DNA of 12,832 bases, taken from positions 1 to 12,832 of the forward strand of contig CASFFI010000068.1 of NCBI GenBank assembly GCA_949293925.1, written 5' to 3'. A program made the translations under genes and the position numbers. The notes under the pieces were generated by a model. It ran no database searches. It saw nothing but the letters and a program-made list of their open reading frames with translations, and was not told the origin of the DNA. This stretch comes from an uncultured Christensenella sp. GTDB lineage: Bacteria; Bacillota; Clostridia; Christensenellales; UBA1242. Below, piece after piece: positions 1-6,525 of this stretch (positions are counted from its first letter, which is position 1; the number at the start of each line of letters is the position of its first letter).

Positions 1-67
1 GCTCAGTCGGTAGAGCAAAGGACTGAAAATCCTTGTGTCACTGGTTCGATTCCAGTTCTAGGCACCA
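1..67 (+). tRNA. tRNA-Phe(GAA), 5' truncated by window edge
   Basis: The D arm, anticodon arm, T arm and 3' acceptor strand are readable. The anticodon stem 18-22/30-34 encloses loop CTGAAAA with anticodon GAA at 25-27. The T stem is 40-44/52-56 around TTCGATT. The 3' acceptor strand is TCTAGGC (57-63), then discriminator A64 and an encoded CCA at 65-67. The first acceptor bases lie outside the window. It sits 3 nt before tRNA-Tyr, so both are probably processed from one transcript. Confidence 0.95.
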
Positions 68-70
68 CTT

Positions 71-156
71 GGAAAGGTTGCAGAGCGGCCAAATGCTACG
101 GACTGTAAATCCGTCGTCGTCAGACTTCGGTGGTTCGAATCCACCCCTTTCCACCA
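71..156 (+). tRNA. tRNA-Tyr(GTA)
   Basis: This is a complete class II tRNA with the long variable arm expected of bacterial tRNA-Tyr. The acceptor strands GGAAAGG (71-77) and CCTTTCC (146-152) pair perfectly. The anticodon loop CTGTAAA (103-109) carries GTA at 105-107. The T arm is 129-145, the discriminator is A153 and CCA is encoded at 154-156. It is the last tRNA of the left operon. Confidence 0.97.
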
Positions 157-194
157 TATATGGTAGTGGTTTTGGTAATATGCCACAATTATTG

Positions 195-216
195 ACAGGC
201 GAAAAGCCTGTTTTTT
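195..216 (+). terminator. Rho-independent terminator of the tRNA-Phe/Tyr operon
   Basis: A 6-bp stem ACAGGC/GCCTGT with a GAAAA loop is followed by a run of six T, 38 nt after the tRNA-Tyr CCA. It is the most GC-rich hairpin in this part of the window. Confidence 0.85.
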
Positions 217-243
217 GTTGTTTTTTGCCCTTTTTTTATTTTC

Positions 244-275
244 GTTCTCAAAATGTTCTCAAAACGTTCTCAAAA
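244..275. repeat. Three tandem 11-bp repeats, core GTTCTCAAAA
   Basis: The 10-nt core GTTCTCAAAA occurs exactly at 244-253, 255-264 and 266-275. Single variable bases (T at 254, C at 265) give an 11-bp period. The copies lie on one face of the helix, about one helical turn apart, just past the tRNA operon terminator. I do not know a protein that binds this motif, and the array may simply be a slippage product. Confidence 0.8.
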
Positions 276-509
276 TTTAATTAAAAAACAATTAATCTTA
301 AAATGTAAAAGCATTTTTTAAGACTATATTTAGATGAAAATTTATTCATTTCATAGCAAGTATTATTTGATTTTAATAGATAAGTTAATTTTTTTGATTT
401 TTATAATCATTTAAAATTAAAAGATGATTTTCTATAATAAGAACATATTAAAATTTATTAATTTAATTCTATATTAAACAAATATTTATTGTATTATAAA
501 TTTCGAGAA
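276..509. other. AT-rich intergenic stretch without a gene
   Basis: Together with the terminator and repeats this makes a 435-bp gap between tRNA-Tyr and the next gene. I see no coding potential or RNA gene. The only structure is an imperfect A/T-rich hairpin near 296-323 (TCTTAAAATG against CATTTTTTAAGA, with a 2-nt bulge). It is too weak to call a terminator. Confidence 0.6.
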
Positions 510-538
510 TTGACAAAAATAATTTTTTTTGTTAGCAT
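510..538 (+). promoter_or_regulatory. Candidate sigma-A promoter for the YcxB-like gene
   Basis: A perfect -35 TTGACA (510-515) is followed after 17 nt by TAGCAT (533-538), which matches the -10 consensus at 4 of 6 positions. Transcription would start near 545, giving a leader of about 47 nt. The -10 is weak, so confidence is moderate. Confidence 0.5.
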
Positions 539-591
539 ATTAAAACAACAAAAAATGGAAATTTTTAAATTTATGATTAGTAAAGGATATT

Positions 592-1110
592 ATGCTTAAA
601 AGTTCTATTATATATACTAAATCTGTAATAAATGATATGTCATCACAAATAGTAAATAAAAGATATCATAAAAATAATAAAGTATTTACTGTATGTGCTT
701 TTATTTTTGCGTTTTCACTAATCTTGTTTATTTATTTAAAAGATACAAATTTTATAATAATAACAAGCATTTTATTAATATTAGACCTTATATTTGTTTT
801 TTTTGGGGAAAAAGTATTTTTAACTTTTAATAATAAAATGTTATTGAAAAATAAATATTTATTAAATTTGGCAGTGAATTATACTTTTAACGAAGAAATC
901 GTGTGGGTTACAGAAAATTTGCCTGATTATACGGTTTTGTCTGAAAATGAAATTAAATATTCTGATTTATATGATATAAAATACGATAAAAAATATATAT
1001 ATCTTTATGTTAATAGGTTTGGGTTCTTAATGATATTAAGAGAAGGGTTTGATACTTATGAAAAATCTAATGAAGTAATTGATTTGATTAAAAATAAATT
1101 AAAAAAATAA
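592..1110 (+). CDS. YcxB-like two-helix membrane protein
   Basis: This 172-residue protein of unknown function probably sits in the cytoplasmic membrane. The N-terminal 30 residues are polar. Two adjacent hydrophobic segments follow at about 31-49 and 53-72, then a soluble C-terminal domain at about 95-165. The C-terminal pattern, 'ENEIKYSDLYDI' (about 118-129), a YIYLYV strand and 'FLMILREGF', resembles the YcxB-like family, where this domain follows a TM hairpin. That assignment is from memory of the family and no active site can be seen. AAAGGA at 582-587 supports the ATG at 592. The gene stands alone, with gaps of about 435 bp before and 155 bp after. No strong terminator follows; an A/T-only hairpin at 1120-1138 has no T tract directly after it. 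Confidence 0.7.
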   Translation: MLKSSIIYTKSVINDMSSQIVNKRYHKNNKVFTVCAFIFAFSLILFIYLKDTNFIIITSILLILDLIFVFFGEKVFLTFNNKMLLKNKYLLNLAVNYTFNEEIVWVTENLPDYTVLSENEIKYSDLYDIKYDKKYIYLYVNRFGFLMILREGFDTYEKSNEVIDLIKNKLKK

Positions 1111-1229
1111 ACAATAAATAATTTTAATACTTAAAATTTAATTAAAAGTTAATTAGAATCATACTTTTTTTATTTTATGCCTTGTAATTATATTATTATG
1201 AATTTATAATATGTAAAATATTTTATCTA

Positions 1230-1238
1230 TGTTATAAT
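1230..1238 (+). promoter_or_regulatory. Extended -10 promoter for tatD-tcdA-MGMT cluster
   Basis: TGT directly precedes a perfect TATAAT (1233-1238), forming an extended -10 element. The hexamer 17 nt upstream (TATGTA, 1210-1215) is a poor -35, which is tolerated with TGn. The predicted start is near 1245, about 20 nt before the tatD ATG and just upstream of its ribosome-binding site. Confidence 0.6.
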
Positions 1239-1265
1239 AAAATATATTTAATAAAGGTTAAGATT

Positions 1266-2012
1266 ATGTTTATAGATTCACATTCCCACATGTTTGATGA
1301 TAAAATTAATATTGAAAAAGCCGATTTGTCTTTAGTAGATGCAATAATTGTGCCATCATATAATATGGAAAATTTAAGCAAAGTTATTGATTTTTGTAGT
1401 AAGTACAAAAAATGCTATTGTGCTTTAGGGGTGCATCCCGATTGGGCAGATGAATATGATAATAAAAAATTTTTAAATATTGTGTTACAAAATAAATCAA
1501 ACATATATGCAATTGGTGAAATAGGGTTAGATAGTTCATCTAATGTAGATTATTTAAAACAAATTGAGGTTTTTAAAAATCAGTTGGAAATCGCTGAAAA
1601 ATTAAATCTTCCAATTACTGTTCACTTGAGAACAAAAAAGGATTTTGATACTTTTTTTAACATTTTAAAAAATTACAATATCAAATGTGCAATACATTGT
1701 TTTAATTCAGATTTAGAAGATTGTAAAAAAGCAATTAAATTAGGTTGTTATATTTCTTTTGCGACTAATATTACATATAAAAGGAATGTGGATTTAAGAA
1801 AAATAGCATTATATGTTCCGTTTTCTAATTTGTTAATAGAAACAGATGCGCCTTCTATGTTGCCAGCGAGTTTTAAAAGACGTGGGATTAATTCATCAGA
1901 AAATGTTTTTTATACTGCTGAAACTTTGGCAAAAATAAAAAATTGTGAAATTTCGGATATTGCAAAGATAACTTTTGAGAATGCAAATAAATTATTTAAT
2001 TTGGGGTTGTAG
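1266..2012 (+). CDS. tatD: TatD-family metal-dependent hydrolase
   Basis: This 248-residue TIM-barrel hydrolase belongs to the TatD/YcfH family, which includes cytoplasmic two-metal deoxyribonucleases. The family metal ligands are all in place: H6 and H8 in DSHSH, E85 in IGEIGLD, H120 in ITVHLR, H144 in AIHCF and D194 in IETDAP. The conserved GVHP (55-58) is also present. Length is slightly below the usual 255-265 residues, with no domain missing. AAAGG at 1253-1257 lies 8 nt before the ATG. The gene opens a tight forward cluster: tcdA starts 4 bp after its stop. The exact substrate cannot be read from sequence, and family members differ in DNase and peptide-related roles, so 'TatD family' is firmer than any specific activity. 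Confidence 0.92.
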   Translation: MFIDSHSHMFDDKINIEKADLSLVDAIIVPSYNMENLSKVIDFCSKYKKCYCALGVHPDWADEYDNKKFLNIVLQNKSNIYAIGEIGLDSSSNVDYLKQIEVFKNQLEIAEKLNLPITVHLRTKKDFDTFFNILKNYNIKCAIHCFNSDLEDCKKAIKLGCYISFATNITYKRNVDLRKIALYVPFSNLLIETDAPSMLPASFKRRGINSSENVFYTAETLAKIKNCEISDIAKITFENANKLFNLGL

Positions 2013-2016
2013 TACT

Positions 2017-2694
2017 ATGGATAATATTTTTGATAGATTTATATTGCAAATAGGTGAAGAAAATTTTATAAAAATTAATAACAGCAATGTTATTGTTTTT
2101 GGTATTGGAGGCGTTGGCGGAAATGCTGTCGAAGCGTTGGTTAGAAGTGGGTTAGGTAGCATTACAATTGTTGATAGTGATATAATAGATGTTACTAATA
2201 TAAACAGACAAATAATATCTTCAACAGAAAATATAGGAAAGTTAAAAGTCGATGCTTGTGAAGAAAGAATGATTAAAATCAATCCTGATTTAAAAATAAC
2301 AAAAATTCCTATAAAATTTGGATATGGAGAAATTATAGATTTTTCTAAATTCGATTATGTTATAGATGCTGTTGATGATATTAATGCAAAAATAGAAATT
2401 ATAAAAGAAAGCAAAAAAAATAATGTTCCTGTTATTTCTTCCATGGGAATGGGAAATAAAACTGACCCAACTATGTTAAAAGTGGATGATATAAGTTTAA
2501 CTTCAGTTTGCCCTTTGGCTAAAATTATTCGAGAGAAATTAAGAAAATTAAATATTCAAAATGTAAGGTGTGTTTACTCAACAGAAAAAGTAATCAAAAC
2601 TAAAACAAATACAATATCTTCAAATGCGTTTGTTCCATCTTGTGCTGGAATCATAATGGCAAGAGAAGTTGTTTTTGATATAATTAATAAGTGA
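2017..2694 (+). CDS. tcdA: tRNA threonylcarbamoyladenosine dehydratase (TcdA/CsdL type)
   Basis: This E1-like (ThiF-fold) enzyme of 225 residues is expected to activate the t6A carboxylate on ANN-decoding tRNAs with ATP and close it to cyclic t6A at position 37. Visible features are the nucleotide-binding loop GIGGVGG (29-35), acidic VDSD (52-55), NINRQ (61-65) with its conserved Arg, DAVDD (117-121), and SMGMGNKTDPT followed by CPLAKIIREKLRK, the block that separates TcdA from ThiF and MoeB. No CxxC zinc pairs are seen, as expected for TcdA. An upstream in-frame ATG at 1975 would overlap tatD by 38 nt and has no ribosome-binding site; GGGG at 2003-2006 fits the ATG at 2017. The protein is shorter than E. 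coli TcdA (268 aa). It ends on TGA, 6 bp before the next gene. Confidence 0.88.
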   Translation: MDNIFDRFILQIGEENFIKINNSNVIVFGIGGVGGNAVEALVRSGLGSITIVDSDIIDVTNINRQIISSTENIGKLKVDACEERMIKINPDLKITKIPIKFGYGEIIDFSKFDYVIDAVDDINAKIEIIKESKKNNVPVISSMGMGNKTDPTMLKVDDISLTSVCPLAKIIREKLRKLNIQNVRCVYSTEKVIKTKTNTISSNAFVPSCAGIIMAREVVFDIINK

Positions 2695-2700
2695 GATTAT

Positions 2701-3003
2701 ATGAATACTTTTGAAAAAATTTATGAAATTGTTAAAAAAATCCCCGCTGGCAGAGTATCAACCTATGGACTAATAGCAAAAGCCTTAGGTATGTTTAATG
2801 GTGGGAAAATAGTAGGATATGCTTTGCACGCTAATAAGAAACCTATTGAAATACCTTGTCATAGAGTTGTAAATAAGTTTGGAAATTTATCTAAATCTTT
2901 TGCATTTGGTGGCGCATCAGTACAAGAAAAATGGTTGAAAAAAGAAGGCATTGAAGTGGTAGATGGAAAAATAGATTTACAAAGTTATCTTTTTATTCCA
3001 TAA
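2701..3003 (+). CDS. Single-domain MGMT/ATL-like alkylguanine-DNA protein
   Basis: This 100-residue protein consists only of the C-terminal DNA-binding domain of O6-alkylguanine-DNA alkyltransferases. Landmarks in order are PAGRVSTYGLIAKALG (15-30, helix-turn-helix region), GGKIVGYALHANKKP (34-48), the IPCHRVV motif with acceptor Cys C53 (51-57), and a C-terminal DLQSY. The N-terminal domain of full MGMT/Ogt is absent, and DLQ-Y near the end recalls alkyltransferase-like (ATL) proteins. True ATLs carry Trp where this protein has Cys, so methyl transfer remains possible. The position of the nucleotide-flipping Arg finger appears to be Lys (K36). The start lies 6 bp after tcdA, so it is probably cotranscribed and translationally coupled; its own ribosome-binding site (GTGAGA) is weak. 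It may repair alkylated guanine or flag it for excision. Confidence 0.82.
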   Translation: MNTFEKIYEIVKKIPAGRVSTYGLIAKALGMFNGGKIVGYALHANKKPIEIPCHRVVNKFGNLSKSFAFGGASVQEKWLKKEGIEVVDGKIDLQSYLFIP

Positions 3004-3127
3004 AAAAACTTATATAAAATTAATTTAATCATAATAAATTTTAACAAATAATATTACATTCTAAAAGTAATAGCAACTAGTAAAGTTTAGCAAATGTTTT
3101 ACTGATTTTATATAAATTTTTTTAAAA

Positions 3128-3156
3128 TTAACGAATTAATTAATAAAATTTTTAAT
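3128..3156 (+). promoter_or_regulatory. Possible promoter for the HAD gene
   Basis: TTAACG (3128-3133, 4 of 6 to the -35 consensus) is followed after 17 nt by TTTAAT (3151-3156, 5 of 6 to the -10 consensus). The ATG is 28 nt downstream. Such near matches arise easily in AT-rich DNA, so this is tentative. Confidence 0.35.
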
Positions 3157-3184
3157 ACGATATTTATTTGATGCGGGAGAAATT

Positions 3185-3868
3185 ATGAAAGCAATAGTTT
3201 TTGACTTTGATGGAACATTGACAAATTGCCAAAAGGGTAGTAATTGTTGGTATGAAATTTGGAAATATATTAATGATTTAGAATATGATGATTTTTTGTA
3301 CAATAAATATAAGCGAAAAGAAATTGATAATAAAAAATGGCTTGACCTTATATTTAAAAGATATAAAGAAAAAAATGTTAAAAGAGAATATTTATATGAA
3401 ATTTCAAAAGGCATAGAACTTTTACCCGGGACTTATGAAACATTAGAATACCTATATGACAACGGTATTAAAATTTTTGTTTTATCTGGCGGTGTTAGAC
3501 AGATTATTTATGATGTTTTAAAAAGAGAAAAAGTTGATAAGTTTATAACCTCGATAGAAGCTTATGATTTAATATTTAATAATGAAGGCAAATTAATTGA
3601 CTATAAGTATCCTAATCTTCATAATTTAGAAAATAAAAATGAGTATATAGAACTTTTAAAACAAATTTATAATTTAAAAGGTGAAGAAATACTTTTTGTT
3701 GGCAATGGAGCAAATGATGAAACTGTATATTTAAGTGGTGTAAAAACATTATGTATAAATCCAGATAAAGCAAACATATCTAACAAATTAGTTTGGAATA
3801 ACAATATTGAAAAATGTGAAAATTTATTGCAAATTCTTAATTATTGCGATATGAAGTATAAAAAATAA
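3185..3868 (+). CDS. HAD-family phosphatase-like hydrolase (subclass I, C1 cap)
   Basis: This 227-residue soluble haloacid-dehalogenase-superfamily protein probably hydrolyses a small phosphorylated substrate using Mg2+. Motif I is DFDGT with nucleophile D7 and acid D9. Motif II is S101 in FVLSGG. A candidate motif III lysine lies around residues 141-151. Motif IV reads GNGAND (173-178). About 90 residues between motifs I and II form a mostly helical C1 cap, as in phosphoserine-phosphatase-like members. Motif IV is unusual: the first acidic residue of the usual GDGxND is Asn (N174), while D178 is kept. GGGAG at 3175-3179 lies 5 nt before the ATG. The gene stands alone, 181 bp after the MGMT-like gene, and its substrate is not evident. 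Confidence 0.8.
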   Translation: MKAIVFDFDGTLTNCQKGSNCWYEIWKYINDLEYDDFLYNKYKRKEIDNKKWLDLIFKRYKEKNVKREYLYEISKGIELLPGTYETLEYLYDNGIKIFVLSGGVRQIIYDVLKREKVDKFITSIEAYDLIFNNEGKLIDYKYPNLHNLENKNEYIELLKQIYNLKGEEILFVGNGANDETVYLSGVKTLCINPDKANISNKLVWNNNIEKCENLLQILNYCDMKYKK

Positions 3869-3965
3869 ATAAAAGTTAAAATAAATTTAGAACATTATTT
3901 AAGGTTTAGAAATTATTGTTTAGGAGTGAATTTGTTACTTTTACTTGAAATTTTTGGATTAATAT

Positions 3966-4007
3966 AAAAAAATTTTACATATCAGTAAAATTTTTTTTGT
4001 TTTTTTA
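3966..4007. terminator. Bidirectional terminator between convergent genes
   Basis: AAAAAATTTTAC (3967-3978) and GTAAAATTTTTT (3985-3996) form a 12-bp stem with a 6-nt loop. T-rich sequence follows on the forward strand, and the A run on the other side reads as a U tract in reverse. It lies between the HAD gene stop and the stop of the reverse-strand DUF6512-type gene, so it can serve both. Confidence 0.75.
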
Positions 4008-4072
4008 TAGTTTTTTCAATAATTAATATTTGTATTTATTATGATTTTCATACGATAGAATTATATTTTTGT

Positions 4073-4567
4073 TTAATTTTCAGGTTTGAAAAATTTGTTG
4101 TTTAATGGGAAATAACTAAATATTATAATTATCATAGCAATTAATGTAGTAATGATTTCGCTTAATATATTCAATAGGTTAAAAGCATCTAAATTATACA
4201 CAAAAACAGGTGTTAAAAATCCTATTATAATTGCGATATAGAAAAGTATTATATCAAATATCAAACTTTCTTTTTTTACAATAAACTTAAACAAATAGTA
4301 GCCTACAACAATTACAATCATTTGCATTATTAATGTTATTAAAAGACCTATTAAAACATTATTAAAATCAACAAAGAATGATGTTACTAAAAAAAATATT
4401 ATAGTTGGAAAAAATGCTAATTTTAAATGTTCAAAAACGCTTTCATTAGTCGCTACAAATCCTTGCAAAAATATGTTATTTTTAGACCATTTATATACAA
4501 AATGATTTAATGTACCTAATATGCTTACAAATAATATTCCTATTATTAAAAATAAAGTTAAATTCAT
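4073..4567 (-). CDS. DUF6512-type multispanning membrane protein
   Basis: This 164-residue, very hydrophobic integral membrane protein has about five predicted helices (roughly 3-22, 50-67, 69-95, 101-122 and 130-152). The conserved polar landmarks are HFVYKWSKNN (22-31) and NESVFEHLKLAFFP (41-54). I recognise these as the signature of the uncharacterised family DUF6512, where the pattern is H-F-Y-E/K-W-S followed by NES-WEHLKL-FFP. No biochemical role is known to me. AAGGGG precedes the ATG by about 5 nt. It lies 52 bp downstream of the PolC-like exonuclease on the same strand, so readthrough is plausible, although a weak promoter of its own can be drawn in the gap. Confidence 0.75.
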   Translation of the reverse strand: MNLTLFLIIGILFVSILGTLNHFVYKWSKNNIFLQGFVATNESVFEHLKLAFFPTIIFFLVTSFFVDFNNVLIGLLITLIMQMIVIVVGYYLFKFIVKKESLIFDIILFYIAIIIGFLTPVFVYNLDAFNLLNILSEIITTLIAMIIIIFSYFPLNNKFFKPEN

Positions 4568-4585
4568 AATTACCCCTTTTTATAA

Positions 4586-4614
4586 TTTATAATATAATTT
4601 TCAAAATATTACAA
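4586..4614 (-). promoter_or_regulatory. Possible internal promoter for the DUF6512-type gene
   Basis: On the reverse strand, TTGTAA (4614-4609) is followed after 17 nt by TATAAA (4591-4586). It lies within the 52-bp gap after the exonuclease gene. A start near 4579 would leave room for the AAGGGG ribosome-binding site. The matches are partial and the region is AT-rich. Confidence 0.35.
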
Positions 4615-4619
4615 ATTTT

Positions 4620-6137
4620 TTAATATAACTTTAAAAAAACTTTTGCAGTAGCAAGAACGTCATTAATTGCTCTATGCGCGCCTTGTAAACTGATACCTAA
4701 TTTTTCACATATTGTTCCTAATTTGAAATTTTTAAGTCCTAAAATCTTTTGTCTTGCTAAAGTTAGGGTGTCTATTTGTTCGTGATTAAATTCATAGCCC
4801 ATTTTTTTTGAAATGGCATCAATAAAGCCCATATCAAAACTTATATTTTGAGCGACTAAAACACAGCCATAGCAATATTTATAAAAGTCGGGCAATATGT
4901 AATTTATTTTTGGTGCGTCTTTAACCATATCATTAGTAATATGTGTAATCTCTGTAATTTCTGCAGGAATATCTTTATCAGGATGCACAAATGTAGAAAA
5001 TGTTGATATTATTTTTCCTTTTGAAATTTTAACTGCACCAATTTCTATTATTTCATTTGTTTTACAATCAAGTCCTGTGGTTTCAGTGTCAAAGACAACA
5101 AAATCTTTTTCCCAAACCCTTGTATCAGTTGTGTCAAACAGTGAACTCTGTTCAAAATCTTCATATTTTTCAGGGAAGACTGTATGATATTTTTCATTTA
5201 CTGATTTTTTATTAGTTTTTCCTTTCATTTTTGTATATTCGCATAGGCAAATGCTATCTGCTGTAAAACTTAATGTGTCTTTATACATTTTTGTATAACC
5301 TTTTATGGCAACTTTTAAGTTATTTTCTAATGATTCAGCTCTGACTAATTCTTTTGCACGCGGGAAAAAACTAACATTTATGTGCTTGTTTTCATTGTTT
5401 AAACTAAATGTATAAAAAGTTTTTTCATATTTTATTTCTTTGCCGTTTTTCATTGCAGTTTTAGTGTAATTGCGTTTCTCTAAAAATTTAATCTCACCAC
5501 ATATTACTACATCTTTCATCTCTCTATCAATAGTGGTAAAATCAATCGCTGTGTTGTATTCAGCACTACCTATTAATTCCACTTTATTAGTTAATTCATA
5601 TAATATTTTTTCATCAATCATCTTAATGGAATTTTGAAATTCTATGTTGTCATCAATAAAATTCGTTCCTATATCGTCTTGTAGTTTTTCAAACTGCACA
5701 CTAAATTCTGCAATAAAATTTTCAGTTAATTTATTGACTATTTCAATTTCTTTTTTTGCTTTTACCGCATAATCATATATTGATGGTCTAAGACGAATTT
5801 TGACTTTTGCATTTATTCCAGAACATTCAACTGTAATATCATTTGAATTTAAGTTTTTTGATAGGGTGGGGAAGTTATTAATAAGTGTCATATATATGTA
5901 TGTCCCTAAAACTGTTTCATTTACAACACATTTCGTGAACTTTACATCTATATCACAAAATTCAAGCATAGATTTTAATTTGTCTTTAATTTCACCTATA
6001 TTTTCTTGAGTTATATCTATTAAATCAGGATTATATAAAAATTTAACAGTAACAAGGTTTTGACTTGCACTATATTCTGCATTATTAAACTTTAGACTAG
6101 AAAATTTTTCTCCTAAATCTTTTACAATATTAATCAT
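4620..6137 (-). CDS. PolC-derived N-terminal/OB/exonuclease protein lacking polymerase
   Basis: This 505-residue protein resembles the front half of Gram-positive replicase PolC. Residues 1-195 look like the divergent PolC N-terminal region. Residues 207-302 resemble its OB domain (VVICGEIKFLEKR, then FFPRAKEL, as in PolC's 'QGYVFDVETR' and 'MFAREKE'). Residues 343-505 form a DEDDh 3'-5' exonuclease with D350 and E352 (FDTETTGL), D435 (NISFDMGF), H488 and D493 (HRAIND), so all five catalytic residues are present. No PHP or polymerase domain follows; the ORF ends directly after Exo III. PolC itself is roughly 1,440 aa with the exonuclease inserted in PHP. Linker residues 330-334 (QSSLF) resemble the sliding-clamp motif QL(S/D)LF. 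It is probably a DNA-processing or accessory proofreading exonuclease (inference). The start has no Shine-Dalgarno; see the promoter entry. Confidence 0.85.
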   Translation of the reverse strand: MINIVKDLGEKFSSLKFNNAEYSASQNLVTVKFLYNPDLIDITQENIGEIKDKLKSMLEFCDIDVKFTKCVVNETVLGTYIYMTLINNFPTLSKNLNSNDITVECSGINAKVKIRLRPSIYDYAVKAKKEIEIVNKLTENFIAEFSVQFEKLQDDIGTNFIDDNIEFQNSIKMIDEKILYELTNKVELIGSAEYNTAIDFTTIDREMKDVVICGEIKFLEKRNYTKTAMKNGKEIKYEKTFYTFSLNNENKHINVSFFPRAKELVRAESLENNLKVAIKGYTKMYKDTLSFTADSICLCEYTKMKGKTNKKSVNEKYHTVFPEKYEDFEQSSLFDTTDTRVWEKDFVVFDTETTGLDCKTNEIIEIGAVKISKGKIISTFSTFVHPDKDIPAEITEITHITNDMVKDAPKINYILPDFYKYCYGCVLVAQNISFDMGFIDAISKKMGYEFNHEQIDTLTLARQKILGLKNFKLGTICEKLGISLQGAHRAINDVLATAKVFLKLY

Positions 6138-6143
6138 AGCATA

Positions 6144-6171
6144 ATTATAACAAGTTAGACAGTTTTGTCAA
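6144..6171 (-). promoter_or_regulatory. Consensus promoter placed for a leaderless exonuclease mRNA
   Basis: On the reverse strand, TTGACA (6171-6166) and TATAAT (6149-6144) are both perfect, with a 16-nt spacer. Only 6 nt separate the -10 from the ATG at 6137. Transcription should therefore start at or within about a base of the start codon, leaving no room for a ribosome-binding site. AGGAG occurs inside the coding sequence, about 22 nt after the ATG, with no suitably spaced ATG, GTG or TTG in frame behind it. Confidence 0.8.
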
Positions 6172-6452
6172 CATTATCTTATTCTTATTTATATAAGTAT
6201 ACCTTTTTTATATATGTAAATATAATTAGTATAACTCAATTTAAATAAACATAATTGTTATAACTAAAGGTTATATTAATTTTTACTTTATTATCTATGT
6301 TAGTTTGTTTTTTCATTTTTACACCTATTTTATATATACTTTTTTAAAATTTCTATTTCAGATTTAGAATCATAGAATTTTTATAAAACATCTTGATTAT
6401 TAAAATTTATTAAAAAATATTAAAAAAAATTGTGATTTTTTACATAAAATAG
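6172..6452. other. AT-rich divergent intergenic region
   Basis: This is the central part of the 388-bp gap between the exonuclease gene and hrcA. Besides the two outward-facing promoters I find only short A/T-rich symmetries, for example TATAAC-TAAAG-GTTATA near 6259-6275. I see no ORF or RNA gene. Confidence 0.6.
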
Positions 6453-6481
6453 TTGACAATGGTTAACAATACACATATAAT
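6453..6481 (+). promoter_or_regulatory. Sigma-A promoter of the hrcA-grpE-dnaK-dnaJ operon
   Basis: Perfect TTGACA (6453-6458) and TATAAT (6476-6481) are separated by an ideal 17 nt. The predicted start, near 6488, lies inside the CIRCE element, so bound HrcA would block initiation. Confidence 0.92.
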
Positions 6482-6485
6482 AGTG

Positions 6486-6512
6486 TTAGCACTAAAGTGT
6501 TAAGAGTGCTAA
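6486..6512 (+). promoter_or_regulatory. CIRCE operator (HrcA binding site)
   Basis: The inverted repeat TTAGCACTA-N9-GAGTGCTAA matches the canonical TTAGCACTC-N9-GAGTGCTAA except for one base (A at 6494 for C). It overlaps the predicted transcription start and precedes hrcA, giving the standard heat-shock autoregulatory loop. Confidence 0.97.
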
Positions 6513-6525
6513 AAGGGGGAAAGAA

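Noticed and set aside
244..275. CRISPR array
   Set aside because: The repeats are only 10 nt with single-base spacers and there are no cas genes nearby.
33..284. 83-codon ORF across the left tRNAs
   Set aside because: It runs through tRNA-Phe, tRNA-Tyr and the terminator, has no ribosome-binding site and encodes a low-complexity nonsense peptide.
1975..2016. Upstream ATG for tcdA giving a 14-residue extension
   Set aside because: It would overlap tatD by 38 nt, lacks a ribosome-binding site, and adds residues not expected before the family start; ATG 2017 has GGGG upstream.
3050..3095. Terminator after the MGMT-like gene
   Set aside because: TATTAC/GTAATA and AGTAAA/TTTACT hairpins exist but are short, A/T-rich and have no U tract, so no confident call is possible.
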